Assembly (NCBI RefSeq): GCF_030687145.1
Contig: NZ_CP117460.1
Coordinates: 992,001 to 1,056,000 of the forward strand
Direction: 5' to 3'
Origin: Pseudomonas sp. FP1742
GTDB taxonomy: Bacteria > Pseudomonadota > Gammaproteobacteria > Pseudomonadales > Pseudomonadaceae
Length of the DNA: 64,000 nucleotides
Position 1 is the first letter of the stretch. Each line of letters begins with the position of its first letter. Position numbers and translations under genes: made by a program. Positions 8,790 through 16,833 of the stretch are shown one piece after another. The notes under the pieces were generated by a model. That model was not told the origin of the DNA and made no database searches. It saw nothing but the letters and a program-made list of their open reading frames with translations.

Positions 8790-8825
8790 AAAAAACGGCG
8801 ATCACTTCGGTGATCGCCGTTTTTT
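8790..8825. terminator. Bidirectional rho-independent terminator
   Basis: A perfect stem ACGGCGATCAC (8795-8805), tetraloop TTCG, and GTGATCGCCGT is flanked by A and T runs on both sides. It lies 20 nt beyond the stop codon of the minus-strand SIMPL gene, so it should end that transcript. Confidence 0.9.
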
Positions 8826-8843
8826 CATGTCCGGGTTATTGAA

Positions 8844-9560
8844 TCATTGCATCAACACTTCAATCGCCCCATCCGCCGTCATGCTGACCTGGCTGGTGCC
8901 GGCTTCAACTTCTGGCGTCACCGGTGCCGAATCCATGCTGGCGGCTTTCATCATCATCGGCCCGCGCATGTACGGTTGTGGATAACCGTTGCTGTTGAGG
9001 TTCAGGTTGACGATTTTGTAGCTCTTGCCACCCAGGGCGTCGGTGGCCAGTTGGGCGCGGGACTTGAAGGCGGTCACGGCTTCTTTGAGTAGGGCGTCTT
9101 CGCTGGCTTTGCGGGTTGGCGTCGCGATGGCGAAGTCCATGCCGCCCATTTTCAGGTCGGTGAGCAATTCGCCGGTGAGTTTGGACAGGGCGGCGAAGTC
9201 CGAGCTTTCCAGGCGCAGTTCGGCGCGTTCACGCCAGCCAGTGATTTTCTGGCCCTTGGTGTCGTAGATCGGGTAGCTGTTGCGGCTGCCCTGACGCAAG
9301 GTGATGTCCTTGACCTGCTTGGCCTGGGCCAGCGCCTTGTTCATGGTGGTGCTGACGTCGGCGGCGAGTTTGGCCGGATCGGTGTTTTGTTCTTCGGTGT
9401 AGAGGGTCACGATCATCAGGTCGCGGGCCACTTCCTGGCTGACTTCGGCGCGCAGGGAGATCTGGTTGTAATGCAACTCGTCGACGGCCAGGGCCGGGAG
9501 GCTGGCGGCGGTGCCAACGCTTAAGGCAAGAAGGGCGGCGCTGCGGCGCAATGTGTGCAT
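8844..9560 (-). CDS. SIMPL (DUF541) domain periplasmic protein
   Basis: A 238-residue protein with an N-terminal signal peptide (MHTLRRSAALLALSVGTAASLPALA, cleavage near residue 25), so it is expected in the periplasm. The body from EVSQEVARDLMIVTLYTEEQ through IRQ-like repeats to LNSNGYPQPYMRG fits the SIMPL/DUF541 family, which includes the oxidative-stress-related YggE of E. coli and BP26 of Brucella and forms ring-like oligomers. The molecular role is poorly known. It stands alone, followed by a strong terminator and preceded by a REP pair. The start at the ATG of 9560 has GGAG nearby and places the signal peptide directly at the N-terminus. Confidence 0.88.
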   Translation of the reverse strand: MHTLRRSAALLALSVGTAASLPALAVDELHYNQISLRAEVSQEVARDLMIVTLYTEEQNTDPAKLAADVSTTMNKALAQAKQVKDITLRQGSRNSYPIYDTKGQKITGWRERAELRLESSDFAALSKLTGELLTDLKMGGMDFAIATPTRKASEDALLKEAVTAFKSRAQLATDALGGKSYKIVNLNLNSNGYPQPYMRGPMMMKAASMDSAPVTPEVEAGTSQVSMTADGAIEVLMQ

Positions 9561-9945
9561 GAAAAGCTCCTTGGACGATGCGCAGGGGTTAGGGTCCGAA
9601 CCTGCGTGAAACCATCAGACTCTAGCTTCAATGGTCCGGTTCGCACAGTTACAACTTCTATACAGATGGAGTGCTAGTGACCCAGTGGTGAGGGGGGCTT
9701 GCTGTGGCGAGGGGGCTTGCCCCCGTTCGGCTGCGCAGCAGTCGCAGATCGGCTGACGCGGTTTGTCTGATAAAACACGGTGGCAGGTTTTGGGACTGCT
9801 TCGCAGTCCAACGGGGGCAAGCCCCCTCGCCACAGGGTAATTCGTCACAAAAGAGACTGTGGTCGTTTGCCGCACTTTCGCCTCTCAGGCCCGCGGCTTG
9901 GTTATACTCCGTGCGATCCGCCTGGAGCGCTCATCAGGAGAGCTC
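9561..9945. repeat. Gene-free spacer with REP-like inverted pair (GTGGCGAGGGGGCTTGCCCC)
   Basis: The arms are at 9703-9726 (TGTGGCGAGGGGGCTTGCCCC onward) and 9810-9834 (the inverse, ending CCTCGCCACA). They enclose a shorter inverted pair near GGACTGCTTCGCAGTCC at 9798-9814. This is a second REP subfamily in the window. The rest should hold the roxSR promoter and the SIMPL promoter, which are divergent; no clear -35/-10 pair was picked. Confidence 0.7.
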
Positions 9946-11208
9946 ATGCTCGCCCCCGTACAACTGACTTCCGCCACTCGCCAGAACCTCTGGCGGCTGA
10001 CTTTCATCCGGATTCTGGTGCTCGCCGCCCAGGCCGGCTCCGTGGGCCTGGCCTACTGGCTCCAGCTGCTGCCGTTGCCGTGGGTGCCGCTGGCGATGAC
10101 ACTGGGCTGTTCGACGCTGTTGTGTGTGTTCACCGCCGTGCGCCTGCGCACTTCGTGGCCGGTCACCGAGCTTGAATACGCCCTGCAACTGGCCTGCGAC
10201 CTGTTTATCCACAGTGCCTTGCTGTATTTTTCCGGTGGCTCGACCAACCCGTTCGTCTCTTATTACCTGGTGCCGCTGACCATCGCCGCCGTGACGCTGC
10301 CGTGGCGCTATTCGGTGATTCTGTCCGGCATCGCCCTGGCGCTGTACACCTTGTTGCTGGCGCGGTTCTATCCGCTGGAGACCTTCCCCATCGCCCGGGA
10401 AAACCTGCAGATCTACGGCATGTGGTTGAGTTTTGCCTTGGCCGCCGCCGTCATCACCTTCTTTGCTGCACGCATGGCTGAAGAGCTGCGTCGGCAGGAA
10501 GAGCTGCGTGCGATCCGTCGCGAGGAAGGCCTGCGCGATCAGCAATTGCTGGCCGTCGCGACTCAGGCTGCCGGTGCCGCCCATGAACTGGGCACGCCGC
10601 TGGCGACCATGAGCGTGTTGCTCAAAGAGATGCAGCAGGATCACCCCGACCCGATGTTGCAGGATGATTTGAAGGTTTTGCAGGATCAGGTCAAGTTGTG
10701 CAAGCAAACCTTGCAGCAACTGGTGCGCGCCGCCGAGGCCAACCGTCGCATGGCGGTGGAGATGCAGGACGTCACCGACTGGCTCGACGAAGCGCTCAAT
10801 CGCTGGCACCTGATGCGTCCTGAAGCCAGTTACCGTTTCCAGCGTCTGGGCCAGGGCACGGTGCCGCGCATGGCGCCGCCGCCGGATTTGACTCAGGCGC
10901 TGTTGAACCTGCTGAACAATGCCGCCGATGCCTGCCCGGAAAACCTTCAGGTGACCCTGGACTGGACCGCCGAAGACTTGACCATCAGCATCCGCGACCA
11001 TGGCGCCGGTGTGCCACTGGCCATTGCCGAGCAGATCGGCAAACCATTTTTTACCACCAAGGGCAAAGGTTTCGGCCTGGGCCTGTTTTTGAGCAAGGCC
11101 AGCGTGACACGCGCCGGCGGCTCAGTGAAACTCTACAGTCATGAGGAAGGCGGCACGCTCACCGAGCTGCGCCTGCCCCGTGTCGCCCGAGGAGACGAAC
11201 ATGAGTGA
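9946..11208 (+). CDS. roxS: Redox-sensing sensor histidine kinase RoxS (RegB/PrrB/ActS family)
   Basis: 420 residues from the ATG at 9946, preceded by AGGAG; an upstream in-frame GTG at 9859 lacks a site. The N-terminal half has about six hydrophobic membrane segments (residues about 20-170). The phosphoacceptor is His213 in GAAHELGTPLATM, a RegB-type H-box. The ATPase domain shows LLNNAADACPE (N-box), DHGAGVP (G1) and KGKGFGLGLFLSKA (F/G2). In Pseudomonas RoxS senses the state of the respiratory chain and, through RoxR, controls terminal oxidases including the cyanide-insensitive oxidase. Its stop codon overlaps the RoxR start by eight bases, so the pair is translationally coupled. Confidence 0.92.
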   Translation: MLAPVQLTSATRQNLWRLTFIRILVLAAQAGSVGLAYWLQLLPLPWVPLAMTLGCSTLLCVFTAVRLRTSWPVTELEYALQLACDLFIHSALLYFSGGSTNPFVSYYLVPLTIAAVTLPWRYSVILSGIALALYTLLLARFYPLETFPIARENLQIYGMWLSFALAAAVITFFAARMAEELRRQEELRAIRREEGLRDQQLLAVATQAAGAAHELGTPLATMSVLLKEMQQDHPDPMLQDDLKVLQDQVKLCKQTLQQLVRAAEANRRMAVEMQDVTDWLDEALNRWHLMRPEASYRFQRLGQGTVPRMAPPPDLTQALLNLLNNAADACPENLQVTLDWTAEDLTISIRDHGAGVPLAIAEQIGKPFFTTKGKGFGLGLFLSKASVTRAGGSVKLYSHEEGGTLTELRLPRVARGDEHE

Positions 11209-11761
11209 CGAGATCCAAGTTGAAGGCGAAGAACTGCCGCATTTGCTGCTGGTAGACGACGATGCAACCTTCACCCGCGTGATGGCCCGCGCCATGGCCC
11301 GCCGTGGTTTTCGCGTCAGCACCGCCGGTTCCGCCGAAGAAGGCCTGACCATCGCCCAGGCCGATATCCCGGATTACGCCGCGCTGGACCTGAAAATGGA
11401 CGGTGATTCGGGCCTGGTGTTACTGCCCAAGCTGCTCGAACTCGACCCGGACATGCGCGTGGTGATCCTCACCGGTTATTCGAGCATTGCCACCGCCGTC
11501 GAGGCGATCAAGCGTGGCGCCTGCAATTACCTGTGCAAACCGGCGGACGCCGATGACGTGCTGGCCGCGTTGCTCTCCGAGCATGCCGACCTCGACAGCC
11601 TGGTGCCGGAAAACCCGATGTCCGTGGACCGTCTCCAGTGGGAACACATCCAGCGCGTCCTGACCGAGCACGAAGGCAACATCTCCGCCACCGCCCGTGC
11701 TCTGGGCATGCACCGCCGCACGCTGCAGCGCAAACTGCAGAAGCGCCCGGTCCGTCGCTGA
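11201..11761 (+). CDS. roxR: Response regulator RoxR (RegA/PrrA/ActR family)
   Basis: 186 residues from the ATG at 11201 (GGAG eight bases upstream). The receiver domain (about residues 10-125) has the acidic pair LLVDDD and phosphoacceptor Asp63 in AALDLKMDGDSG, with conserved Thr (ILTGYS) and Lys (LCKPAD). The C-terminus is a short Fis-type helix-turn-helix, NISATARALGMHRRTLQRKL, which is the RegA-family DNA-binding domain. It is expected to act with RoxS in redox control of respiratory oxidases. A hairpin follows at 11798. Confidence 0.92.
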   Translation: MSDEIQVEGEELPHLLLVDDDATFTRVMARAMARRGFRVSTAGSAEEGLTIAQADIPDYAALDLKMDGDSGLVLLPKLLELDPDMRVVILTGYSSIATAVEAIKRGACNYLCKPADADDVLAALLSEHADLDSLVPENPMSVDRLQWEHIQRVLTEHEGNISATARALGMHRRTLQRKLQKRPVRR

Positions 11762-11797
11762 ACGAGCGCTGAACGGTTATCGCCAGCCCTCGCGATC

Positions 11798-11835
11798 ACA
11801 CGAGCCGATCATTTATGATCGGTTCTTGTGTGTTC
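11798..11835 (+). terminator. Probable terminator after roxSR
   Basis: CCGATCA (11805-11811), loop TTTA, TGATCGG (11816-11822), with further pairing of CACAC/GTGTG outside it, followed by a pyrimidine-rich TTCTTTTCTTT. It lies 40-70 nt after roxR and just before the ABC gene. Confidence 0.6.
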
Positions 11836-11857
11836 TTTTCTTTATCGAGCCTTATCC

Positions 11858-13585
11858 ATGAATCAGAACGCTGAATATTCCGCGGTCAACGATGCTGTGC
11901 GCGGGCAGTTTTTTCGCAAAGTGTGGGCGATGACCACGCCTTACTGGCGCAGCGAAGAGAAGGGCAAGGCCTGGACGCTGTTGATCGCGGTGATCGCGCT
12001 GTCGTTGTTCAGCGTGGCGATTTCGGTGTGGATCAACAGTTGGTACAAGGATTTCTATAACGCCCTGCAGAAGAAGGACGAAGCAGCCTTCTGGCAGCTG
12101 ATTCTGTATTTCTGCGGCATCGCCGCCGTGGCGATTCTCGGCGCGGTGTATCGGCTTTATCTGACTCAGATGTTGACCATTCGCTGGCGAGCCTGGCTCA
12201 CCGAAAAGCACTTCGCCCGTTGGCTAGGCAGCAAGAATTACTATCAGCTGGAGCAGGGCGGTTACACCGATAACCCGGACCAGCGGATATCCGAAGACCT
12301 CAATAAATTCACCACCAACACCTTGGGCCTTGGCCTTGGGCTGGTACGGAACATCGTCAGCCTGGTGTCGTTTTCGATCATATTGTGGGGCGTGTCGGGC
12401 AGCATCGAAGTGTTTGGCTTCACGATCCCCGGTTACATGTTCTGGTGCGCGCTGGTTTACGCCGCCGTCGGCAGCTGGCTGACGCATGTGATCGGTCGTC
12501 GCTTGATCGGCCTCAACAACAACCAGCAACGTTTCGAAGCCGACTTGCGTTTCTCCATGGTGCGGGTCCGCGAGAATGCCGAGAGTATTGCGCTGTACAA
12601 CGGCGAGCCGAATGAGAACCGTCGTCTGAGCAGTCGCTTCGGCCTGGTCTGGCACAACTTCTGGGACATCATGAAAGTGTCCAAGCGCCTGACTTTCTTC
12701 ACCTCCGGCTATGCCCAGATTGCAATCATCTTTCCGTTCATGGTCGCTGCGCCGCGTTACTTCGCCGGCAAGATCGAACTTGGTGAGCTGATGCAAATCA
12801 ACTCCGCGTTCGGCAATGTGCAGGAGAACTTCAGCTGGTTTATCAGTGCGTACCAGGACCTCGCCGAGTGGCGCGCCACCTGTGATCGTCTGCTGAGTTT
12901 CCGTCAGGCCATGACCGACAACGAAGAACGCGCGCCGGCTATCGACGTGCAGAATCAGGGCTCGGCGCTACGGGTGCATAACCTTGGTCTCGACCTGGCG
13001 GATGGTCGTCACCTGCTGACCAACGCCGACATGACCGTGGAGGAGGGCGAGCGCGTCATGCTCAGCGGTCGTTCCGGCAGCGGCAAGTCGACCTTGCTGC
13101 GAGCGATGGGGCACCTTTGGCCGACCGGCCACGGCAGCATTCGTCTGCCGACGGCGCGTTACCTGTTCCTGCCGCAAAAGCCCTATCTGCCGATTGGCAG
13201 CCTGCGTGAGGCGTTGAGTTATCCGCAACCGGGCGACACTTACCCGCACGAGCGTTATGTTCACGTGCTGGAAACCTGCCGCTTGCCGCACCTGGTTTCG
13301 CGTCTGGATGAAGCCAACCACTGGCAGCGCATGCTCTCGCCGGGTGAGCAGCAACGTCTGGCCTTCGCCCGTGCGCTGTTGTATGCGCCGCAATGGCTGT
13401 ACATGGACGAGGCCACTTCGGCGATGGACGAAGAGGATGAAGCGTCGCTGTATCAGGCGTTGATCGATGAGTTGCCGGGCTTGAGCATTGTCAGCGTCGG
13501 CCATCGCAGTAGCCTGAAGCGTTTCCATCCACGGCATGTGCGCATCGAGAACGGCCATTTGGTGGATCAAACCGTGACCGCCTGA
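11858..13585 (+). CDS. SbmA/BacA/YddA-type ABC transporter, membrane and ATPase domains fused
   Basis: 575 residues from the ATG at 11858; an upstream start at 11828 would fall inside the hairpin region. The N-terminal half carries about six membrane helices with the family-typical INSWYKDFYNALQKKD and NYYQLEQGGYTDNPDQRI, the SbmA_BacA/ABC_membrane_2 signature. The C-terminal NBD has Walker [11 protein letters not shown], the signature LSPGEQQR, Walker B WLYMDEATSAMDE and switch His in VGHRSS. Proteins of this YddA group sit in the inner membrane and relate to SbmA peptide importers and peroxisomal ABCD transporters; the substrate here is unknown. A REP pair follows directly. Confidence 0.88.
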   Translation: MNQNAEYSAVNDAVRGQFFRKVWAMTTPYWRSEEKGKAWTLLIAVIALSLFSVAISVWINSWYKDFYNALQKKDEAAFWQLILYFCGIAAVAILGAVYRLYLTQMLTIRWRAWLTEKHFARWLGSKNYYQLEQGGYTDNPDQRISEDLNKFTTNTLGLGLGLVRNIVSLVSFSIILWGVSGSIEVFGFTIPGYMFWCALVYAAVGSWLTHVIGRRLIGLNNNQQRFEADLRFSMVRVRENAESIALYNGEPNENRRLSSRFGLVWHNFWDIMKVSKRLTFFTSGYAQIAIIFPFMVAAPRYFAGKIELGELMQINSAFGNVQENFSWFISAYQDLAEWRATCDRLLSFRQAMTDNEERAPAIDVQNQGSALRVHNLGLDLADGRHLLTNADMTVEEGERVMLSGRSGSGKSTLLRAMGHLWPTGHGSIRLPTARYLFLPQKPYLPIGSLREALSYPQPGDTYPHERYVHVLETCRLPHLVSRLDEANHWQRMLSPGEQQRLAFARALLYAPQWLYMDEATSAMDEEDEASLYQALIDELPGLSIVSVGHRSSLKRFHPRHVRIENGHLVDQTVTA

Positions 13586-13596
13586 ACACCACTAAA

Positions 13597-13693
13597 CCCT
13601 GTGGGAGCGGGCTTGCTCGCGAAAGCGGAGTGTCAGCCACCTTCAATGCTGGAGGTCAGGCCGTTTTCGCGAGCAAGCCCGCTCCCACAGGGG
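13597..13693. repeat. REP doublet (GTGGGAGCGGGCTTGCTCGC family)
   Basis: Arm GTGGGAGCGGGCTTGCTCGC at 13601-13620 and its inverse GCGAGCAAGCCCGCTCCCAC at about 13669-13688, separated by about 48 bp. It sits between the ABC gene and the FadR-type regulator. Confidence 0.9.
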
Positions 13694-13710
13694 GGGCGGT
13701 GTACGCTGAC

Positions 13711-13725
13711 GGTGATCGTACAACC
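13711..13725. promoter_or_regulatory. Candidate operator upstream of the FadR-type regulator
   Basis: GGTGATCGTACAACC, 53 bp before the regulator start. Its reverse complement GGTTGTACGATCACC matches AGTTGTACGATGACC at 15771-15785, upstream of kdgD, at 13 of 15 positions. Inferred to be the binding site of the regulator encoded at 13778 (autoregulation and pathway control). Not experimentally known to me. Confidence 0.5.
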
Positions 13726-13777
13726 CGCATGCGCTATGATGCGGTTTCAGCCGTTTTTATCGAGACAGACGTTCACC

Positions 13778-14524
13778 ATGGAAAACCCGATCGACGCACC
13801 TCGCCTCCCTCGCAAGCGCCGCAGCCTCGCACAGGAGCTGGTGACGGTGCTGTCCGAGCAGATCCGCGACGGTCAGCTCAAGCGTGGCGACAAGTTGCCC
13901 ACCGAGTCGGCGATCATGGATGCCCATGGCGTCAGCCGCACCGTGGTGCGTGAAGCGATCTCCCGTTTGCAGGCCGCAGGGCAAGTGGAAACCCGTCACG
14001 GCATCGGCACCTTCGTTCTCGACACCCCGAGCCCGAGCGGTTTTCGCATCGACCCGGCGACCGTGGTGACCCTGCGCGACGTATTGGCGATTCTGGAACT
14101 GCGCATCAGCCTGGAAGTGGAATCCGCCGGCCTTGCCGCACAACGTCGAAGCCCCGAGCAGTTGGCGGCGATGCGAGCGGCGCTGGACGCGTTGAATGAA
14201 AGTGTCTCCCACGCCAGCGATGCCGTGGCTTCGGACTTCCAGTTCCACCTGCAAATCGCCCTGGCCACCGGCAACCGCTACTTCACCGACATCATGACCC
14301 ACCTGGGCACCAGCATCATTCCGCGCACACGCCTCAATTCCGCGCGCCTGGCCCATGACGACCAGCAGCACTACATGAGTCGCCTGAGCCGTGAACACGA
14401 AGAAATTTATGACGCGATTGCCCGGCAGGATTCCGATGCGGCGCGGGCGGCGATGCGTTTGCATTTGACGAATAGCCGTGAGCGGCTGCGCCAGGCCCAT
14501 GAAGAGGCGCAGGCGCAGGGTTGA
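13778..14524 (+). CDS. FadR-subfamily GntR transcriptional regulator, probable regulator of galactarate/glucarate genes
   Basis: 248 residues from the ATG at 13778; the longer frame would translate the REP pair and is rejected. The N-terminal winged helix (about residues 14-80) has the GntR pattern VTVLSEQIRDGQLKRGDKLPTESAI, GVSRTVVREAISRLQAAGQV and RHGIGTFV. The helical C-terminal FCD domain includes LELRISLEVESAGLAA, DFQFHLQIALATGNRYF and HEEIYDAIARQD, with the Asp/His residues typical of metal-binding FadR effector domains. It lies beside kdgD, the semialdehyde dehydrogenase, the MFS carrier and garD, and shares a promoter motif with kdgD, so it probably controls them in response to a sugar acid or intermediate. 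Confidence 0.88.
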   Translation: MENPIDAPRLPRKRRSLAQELVTVLSEQIRDGQLKRGDKLPTESAIMDAHGVSRTVVREAISRLQAAGQVETRHGIGTFVLDTPSPSGFRIDPATVVTLRDVLAILELRISLEVESAGLAAQRRSPEQLAAMRAALDALNESVSHASDAVASDFQFHLQIALATGNRYFTDIMTHLGTSIIPRTRLNSARLAHDDQQHYMSRLSREHEEIYDAIARQDSDAARAAMRLHLTNSRERLRQAHEEAQAQG

Positions 14525-14531
14525 ATACTGC

Positions 14532-14888
14532 TTATGGTTTGATTTGGACAGTCAGATCCAGGGAGGGAACCGAATCACCTGATGCTCTGGTAATGGTGTA
14601 ATTCAGTGTGGCCGTGGCCGTGGCACCTGGCTTCAGTTTTTCAGCAAACGTAGCTTTCGGGATGGCGAAATCGATAGGGCTTCCGATAGTTGTCAGCGTG
14701 ATGGTGCGGTCCCAGGAGTTGCCGGTAGAGGTTTGTACCGTAAATTCGACTTTGTCCCCTTCAGTTGCATTTAGGTACGGCGCAACGCTCCCATGGGCGA
14801 CTGGCCCTGTTAATTGACCAACGTAAAGAACGCCATTGATGGCCTCTTTAAGTACCGGTGGAGCCAAAACCTGCTGTTGTGCGGTCAT
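14532..14888 (-). CDS. Small Ig-like beta-sandwich hypothetical protein
   Basis: 118 residues from the ATG at 14888 (AAGGA about eight bases upstream). There is no signal peptide or membrane segment. After a short N-terminus MTAQQQVLAPPVL the protein is strand-rich, with alternating Thr/Val stretches (DKVEFTVQTST, RTITLTTIG) and ending ASGDSVPSLDLTVQIKP, which suggests one Ig-like module of the kind repeated in large Pseudomonas surface or secreted proteins. That likeness is from memory and tentative. It stands convergent to the FadR-type regulator, eight bases beyond its stop, and with the next gene interrupts the galactarate locus. Function unknown. Confidence 0.65.
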   Translation of the reverse strand: MTAQQQVLAPPVLKEAINGVLYVGQLTGPVAHGSVAPYLNATEGDKVEFTVQTSTGNSWDRTITLTTIGSPIDFAIPKATFAEKLKPGATATATLNYTITRASGDSVPSLDLTVQIKP

Positions 14889-15063
14889 GATCAAAATCCT
14901 TTTAACAATGAACCGTTTGATTTGATAGGCCGAACTGAAACGCTTCGCTGACGGAGCCGGTTCGTTAACTCCTGAGCCATTTAGGCTGAGGCAGCAATGA
15001 ACAGGCTACTGTTAGAAATAACAGTTTCGACGAGCGGTATTAGCGGCACGAAGACGTTTAGCC

Positions 15064-15095
15064 CAAAAAACGCCTGACCGGTAAACGATCAGGCG
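15064..15095 (-). terminator. Terminator of the small minus-strand gene at 15106
   Basis: On the minus strand CGCCTGA, an 11-nt loop, TCAGGCG, then TTTTTT. It lies 11 nt past the stop codon. Confidence 0.8.
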
Positions 15096-15105
15096 TGAAG
15101 AAGGA

Positions 15106-15480
15106 TCAAGCTTCGATATACAGCCTCAGAGGCTCCGAAGATGGCTCCAGACTCGACTCATCCGCGAATTTGTAGCGCAATTCCACTTCTGCGTTCAGGT
15201 ACTTTTCCAGTTCCGCTTTCGGGATTCGCAATTCGATTTTCGTCAGTTTCACCATGTCGTCGCTGGCGTCATCCCAGACGCCGGTAGGCTCTGCGAGGCC
15301 TTCCCAGTCAGGCTCTTCCGAATTTGTGCCGAGGATCGGGTAGACATCCCAGTTCGGCGGAATATCGTTCGGATCCGGCACGCGGATGATCAAGTCTTCA
15401 CTTAGGGTCGATAGCTGGATGGTTGCCTGATCGGCTGAGTGCTCCGGGAACTGTGGAAGGTGTGCAATAGCAAAACTCAT
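15106..15480 (-). CDS. Small acidic beta-rich hypothetical protein
   Basis: 124 residues from the ATG at 15480, with a strong AAGGAGAG about nine bases upstream; the longer frame to 15588 is not supported by such a site. The protein is acidic, has no signal peptide, and contains ATIQLSTLSEDLIIRVPDPND, KLTKIELRIPKAELEKY and EVELRYKFADESS, which read as strands of a single beta domain. I do not recognise a family. It has its own ribosome site and terminator, so it is probably expressed. Like its neighbour at 14532 it is transcribed away from kdgD, and both may be lineage-specific additions between the regulator and its targets. Confidence 0.65.
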   Translation of the reverse strand: MSFAIAHLPQFPEHSADQATIQLSTLSEDLIIRVPDPNDIPPNWDVYPILGTNSEEPDWEGLAEPTGVWDDASDDMVKLTKIELRIPKAELEKYLNAEVELRYKFADESSLEPSSEPLRLYIEA

Positions 15481-15848
15481 GTTGAATCGCTCTCCTTGAA
15501 AGATCTGCCGCGATCCTTCGCGGCAGTCGTCGCACTTTACCGGGCGGATCGGTGATCTGCCGAACCCGATCATGACCAGGCATTTCAAGGTTCAACACTG
15601 CGCGCAGGCAATGATCCCGGGGCGTTGAGTGAAAAATCTCCGAGGGTGCTCTTCCGACAACGTATCTCTCTCCTGAGCTTGAAAGGCGCCCCTTTCACCC
15701 CTTTAAACAACAATGTTGTCTGACAAAAATACCCACCCAGCGATGAAATGCAGTTGACGGTTGTATTTTAAGTTGTACGATGACCTACAACTTCGGCGAA
15801 GGCTGAATGGTTTTCTCACACAACGTTGCTACCCAGGGTGTTCGAATA
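15481..15848. promoter_or_regulatory. Divergent promoter region of kdgD with candidate operators
   Basis: A 368-bp gene-free stretch. Three symmetric elements are visible: ACAAC-AAT-GTTGT at 15707-15719; TTGTC-T-GACAA at 15716-15726, a form common among FadR-type GntR operators; and AGTTGTA (15771-15777) paired with TACAACT (15786-15792). The segment 15771-15785 matches the motif at 13711-13725 before the regulator gene. Together these suggest regulated transcription of kdgD and downstream genes. Confidence 0.55.
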
Positions 15849-16760
15849 ATGAATCCACAAGAACTGAAGTCCATCCTCTCTTCCGGCTTGCTGTCGTTCC
15901 CGGTCACCGACTTCAATGCTCAGGGCGACTTCCATCGCGCGGGCTATATCAAACGTCTCGAATGGCTGGCCCCATACGGCGCCTCGGCATTGTTCGCCGC
16001 AGGCGGCACCGGTGAGTTCTTCTCTCTGGCGGCCAGCGAATATTCGGAAATCATCAAGACTGCGGTCGACACCTGCGCCAGCAGCGTGCCAATCCTCGCC
16101 GGTGTCGGCGGTTCTACCCGTCAGGCCATCGAATACGCTCAGGAAGCCGAGCGCCTGGGGGCCAAAGGCCTGTTGCTGCTGCCGCACTACCTGACCGAAG
16201 CCAGCCAGGACGGCGTTGCCGCCCACGTTGAAGCCGTGTGCAAGTCGGTAAAAATCGGTGTGGTGGTCTACAACCGCAACGTTTGCCGCCTGACTGCTCC
16301 CTTGCTGGAGCGTCTGGCTGAACGTTGCCCGAACCTGATCGGCTACAAGGATGGCCTGGGCGATATCGAGTTGATGGTGTCGATCCGTCGCCGCCTCGGT
16401 GATCGCTTCAGCTACCTGGGCGGTTTGCCGACCGCCGAAGTTTATGCCGCGGCCTACAAGGCGCTGGGTGTGCCGGTCTACTCCTCGGCGGTGTTCAACT
16501 TCATCCCGAAAACCGCGATGGATTTCTACCACGCCATCGCCCGCGACGATCACGCCACTGTTGGCAAGATCATCGACGACTTCTTCCTGCCGTACCTGGA
16601 CATCCGTAACCGCAAAGCCGGTTACGCGGTGAGCATCGTCAAGGCCGGGGCAAAAATTGCCGGCTATGACGCAGGCCCGGTGCGTGCACCGCTGACCGAT
16701 CTGACGGGCGAAGAATACGAAATGCTCGCCGCGCTGATCGACAAGCAGGGCGCGCAGTAA
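15849..16760 (+). CDS. kdgD: 5-dehydro-4-deoxyglucarate dehydratase KdgD
   Basis: 303 residues from the ATG at 15849. Member of the DapA/NAL class I aldolase superfamily: GGTGEFFSL early, [24 protein letters not shown] with the catalytic-loop Tyr, and Schiff-base Lys167 in IGYKDGLGD. The enzyme dehydrates and decarboxylates 5-dehydro-4-deoxy-D-glucarate to 2,5-dioxopentanoate (2-ketoglutarate semialdehyde), the step after galactarate or glucarate dehydratase. It is followed by the dehydrogenase that oxidises its product, and a terminator lies between the two (16777). Confidence 0.94.
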   Translation: MNPQELKSILSSGLLSFPVTDFNAQGDFHRAGYIKRLEWLAPYGASALFAAGGTGEFFSLAASEYSEIIKTAVDTCASSVPILAGVGGSTRQAIEYAQEAERLGAKGLLLLPHYLTEASQDGVAAHVEAVCKSVKIGVVVYNRNVCRLTAPLLERLAERCPNLIGYKDGLGDIELMVSIRRRLGDRFSYLGGLPTAEVYAAAYKALGVPVYSSAVFNFIPKTAMDFYHAIARDDHATVGKIIDDFFLPYLDIRNRKAGYAVSIVKAGAKIAGYDAGPVRAPLTDLTGEEYEMLAALIDKQGAQ

Positions 16761-16776
16761 TACCCGACAAACCCAA

Positions 16777-16803
16777 GGCCGCTGAGCAATCAGCGGCTTT
16801 TTG
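16777..16803 (+). terminator. Rho-independent terminator after kdgD
   Basis: GCCGCTGA (16778-16785), loop GCAA, TCAGCGGC (16790-16797), then TTTTT. It lies between kdgD and the dehydrogenase gene, so downstream genes may need readthrough or a second promoter. Confidence 0.85.
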
Positions 16804-16833
16804 TGTAAGGACTTCTTTTAAAAGGTGCAAGCC

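Noticed and set aside
13597..13693. Possible CRISPR-like or coding signal at the repeated GTGGGAGCGGG elements
   Set aside because: The copies are inverted pairs at single sites, not regularly spaced direct repeats with unique spacers, and match REP elements.
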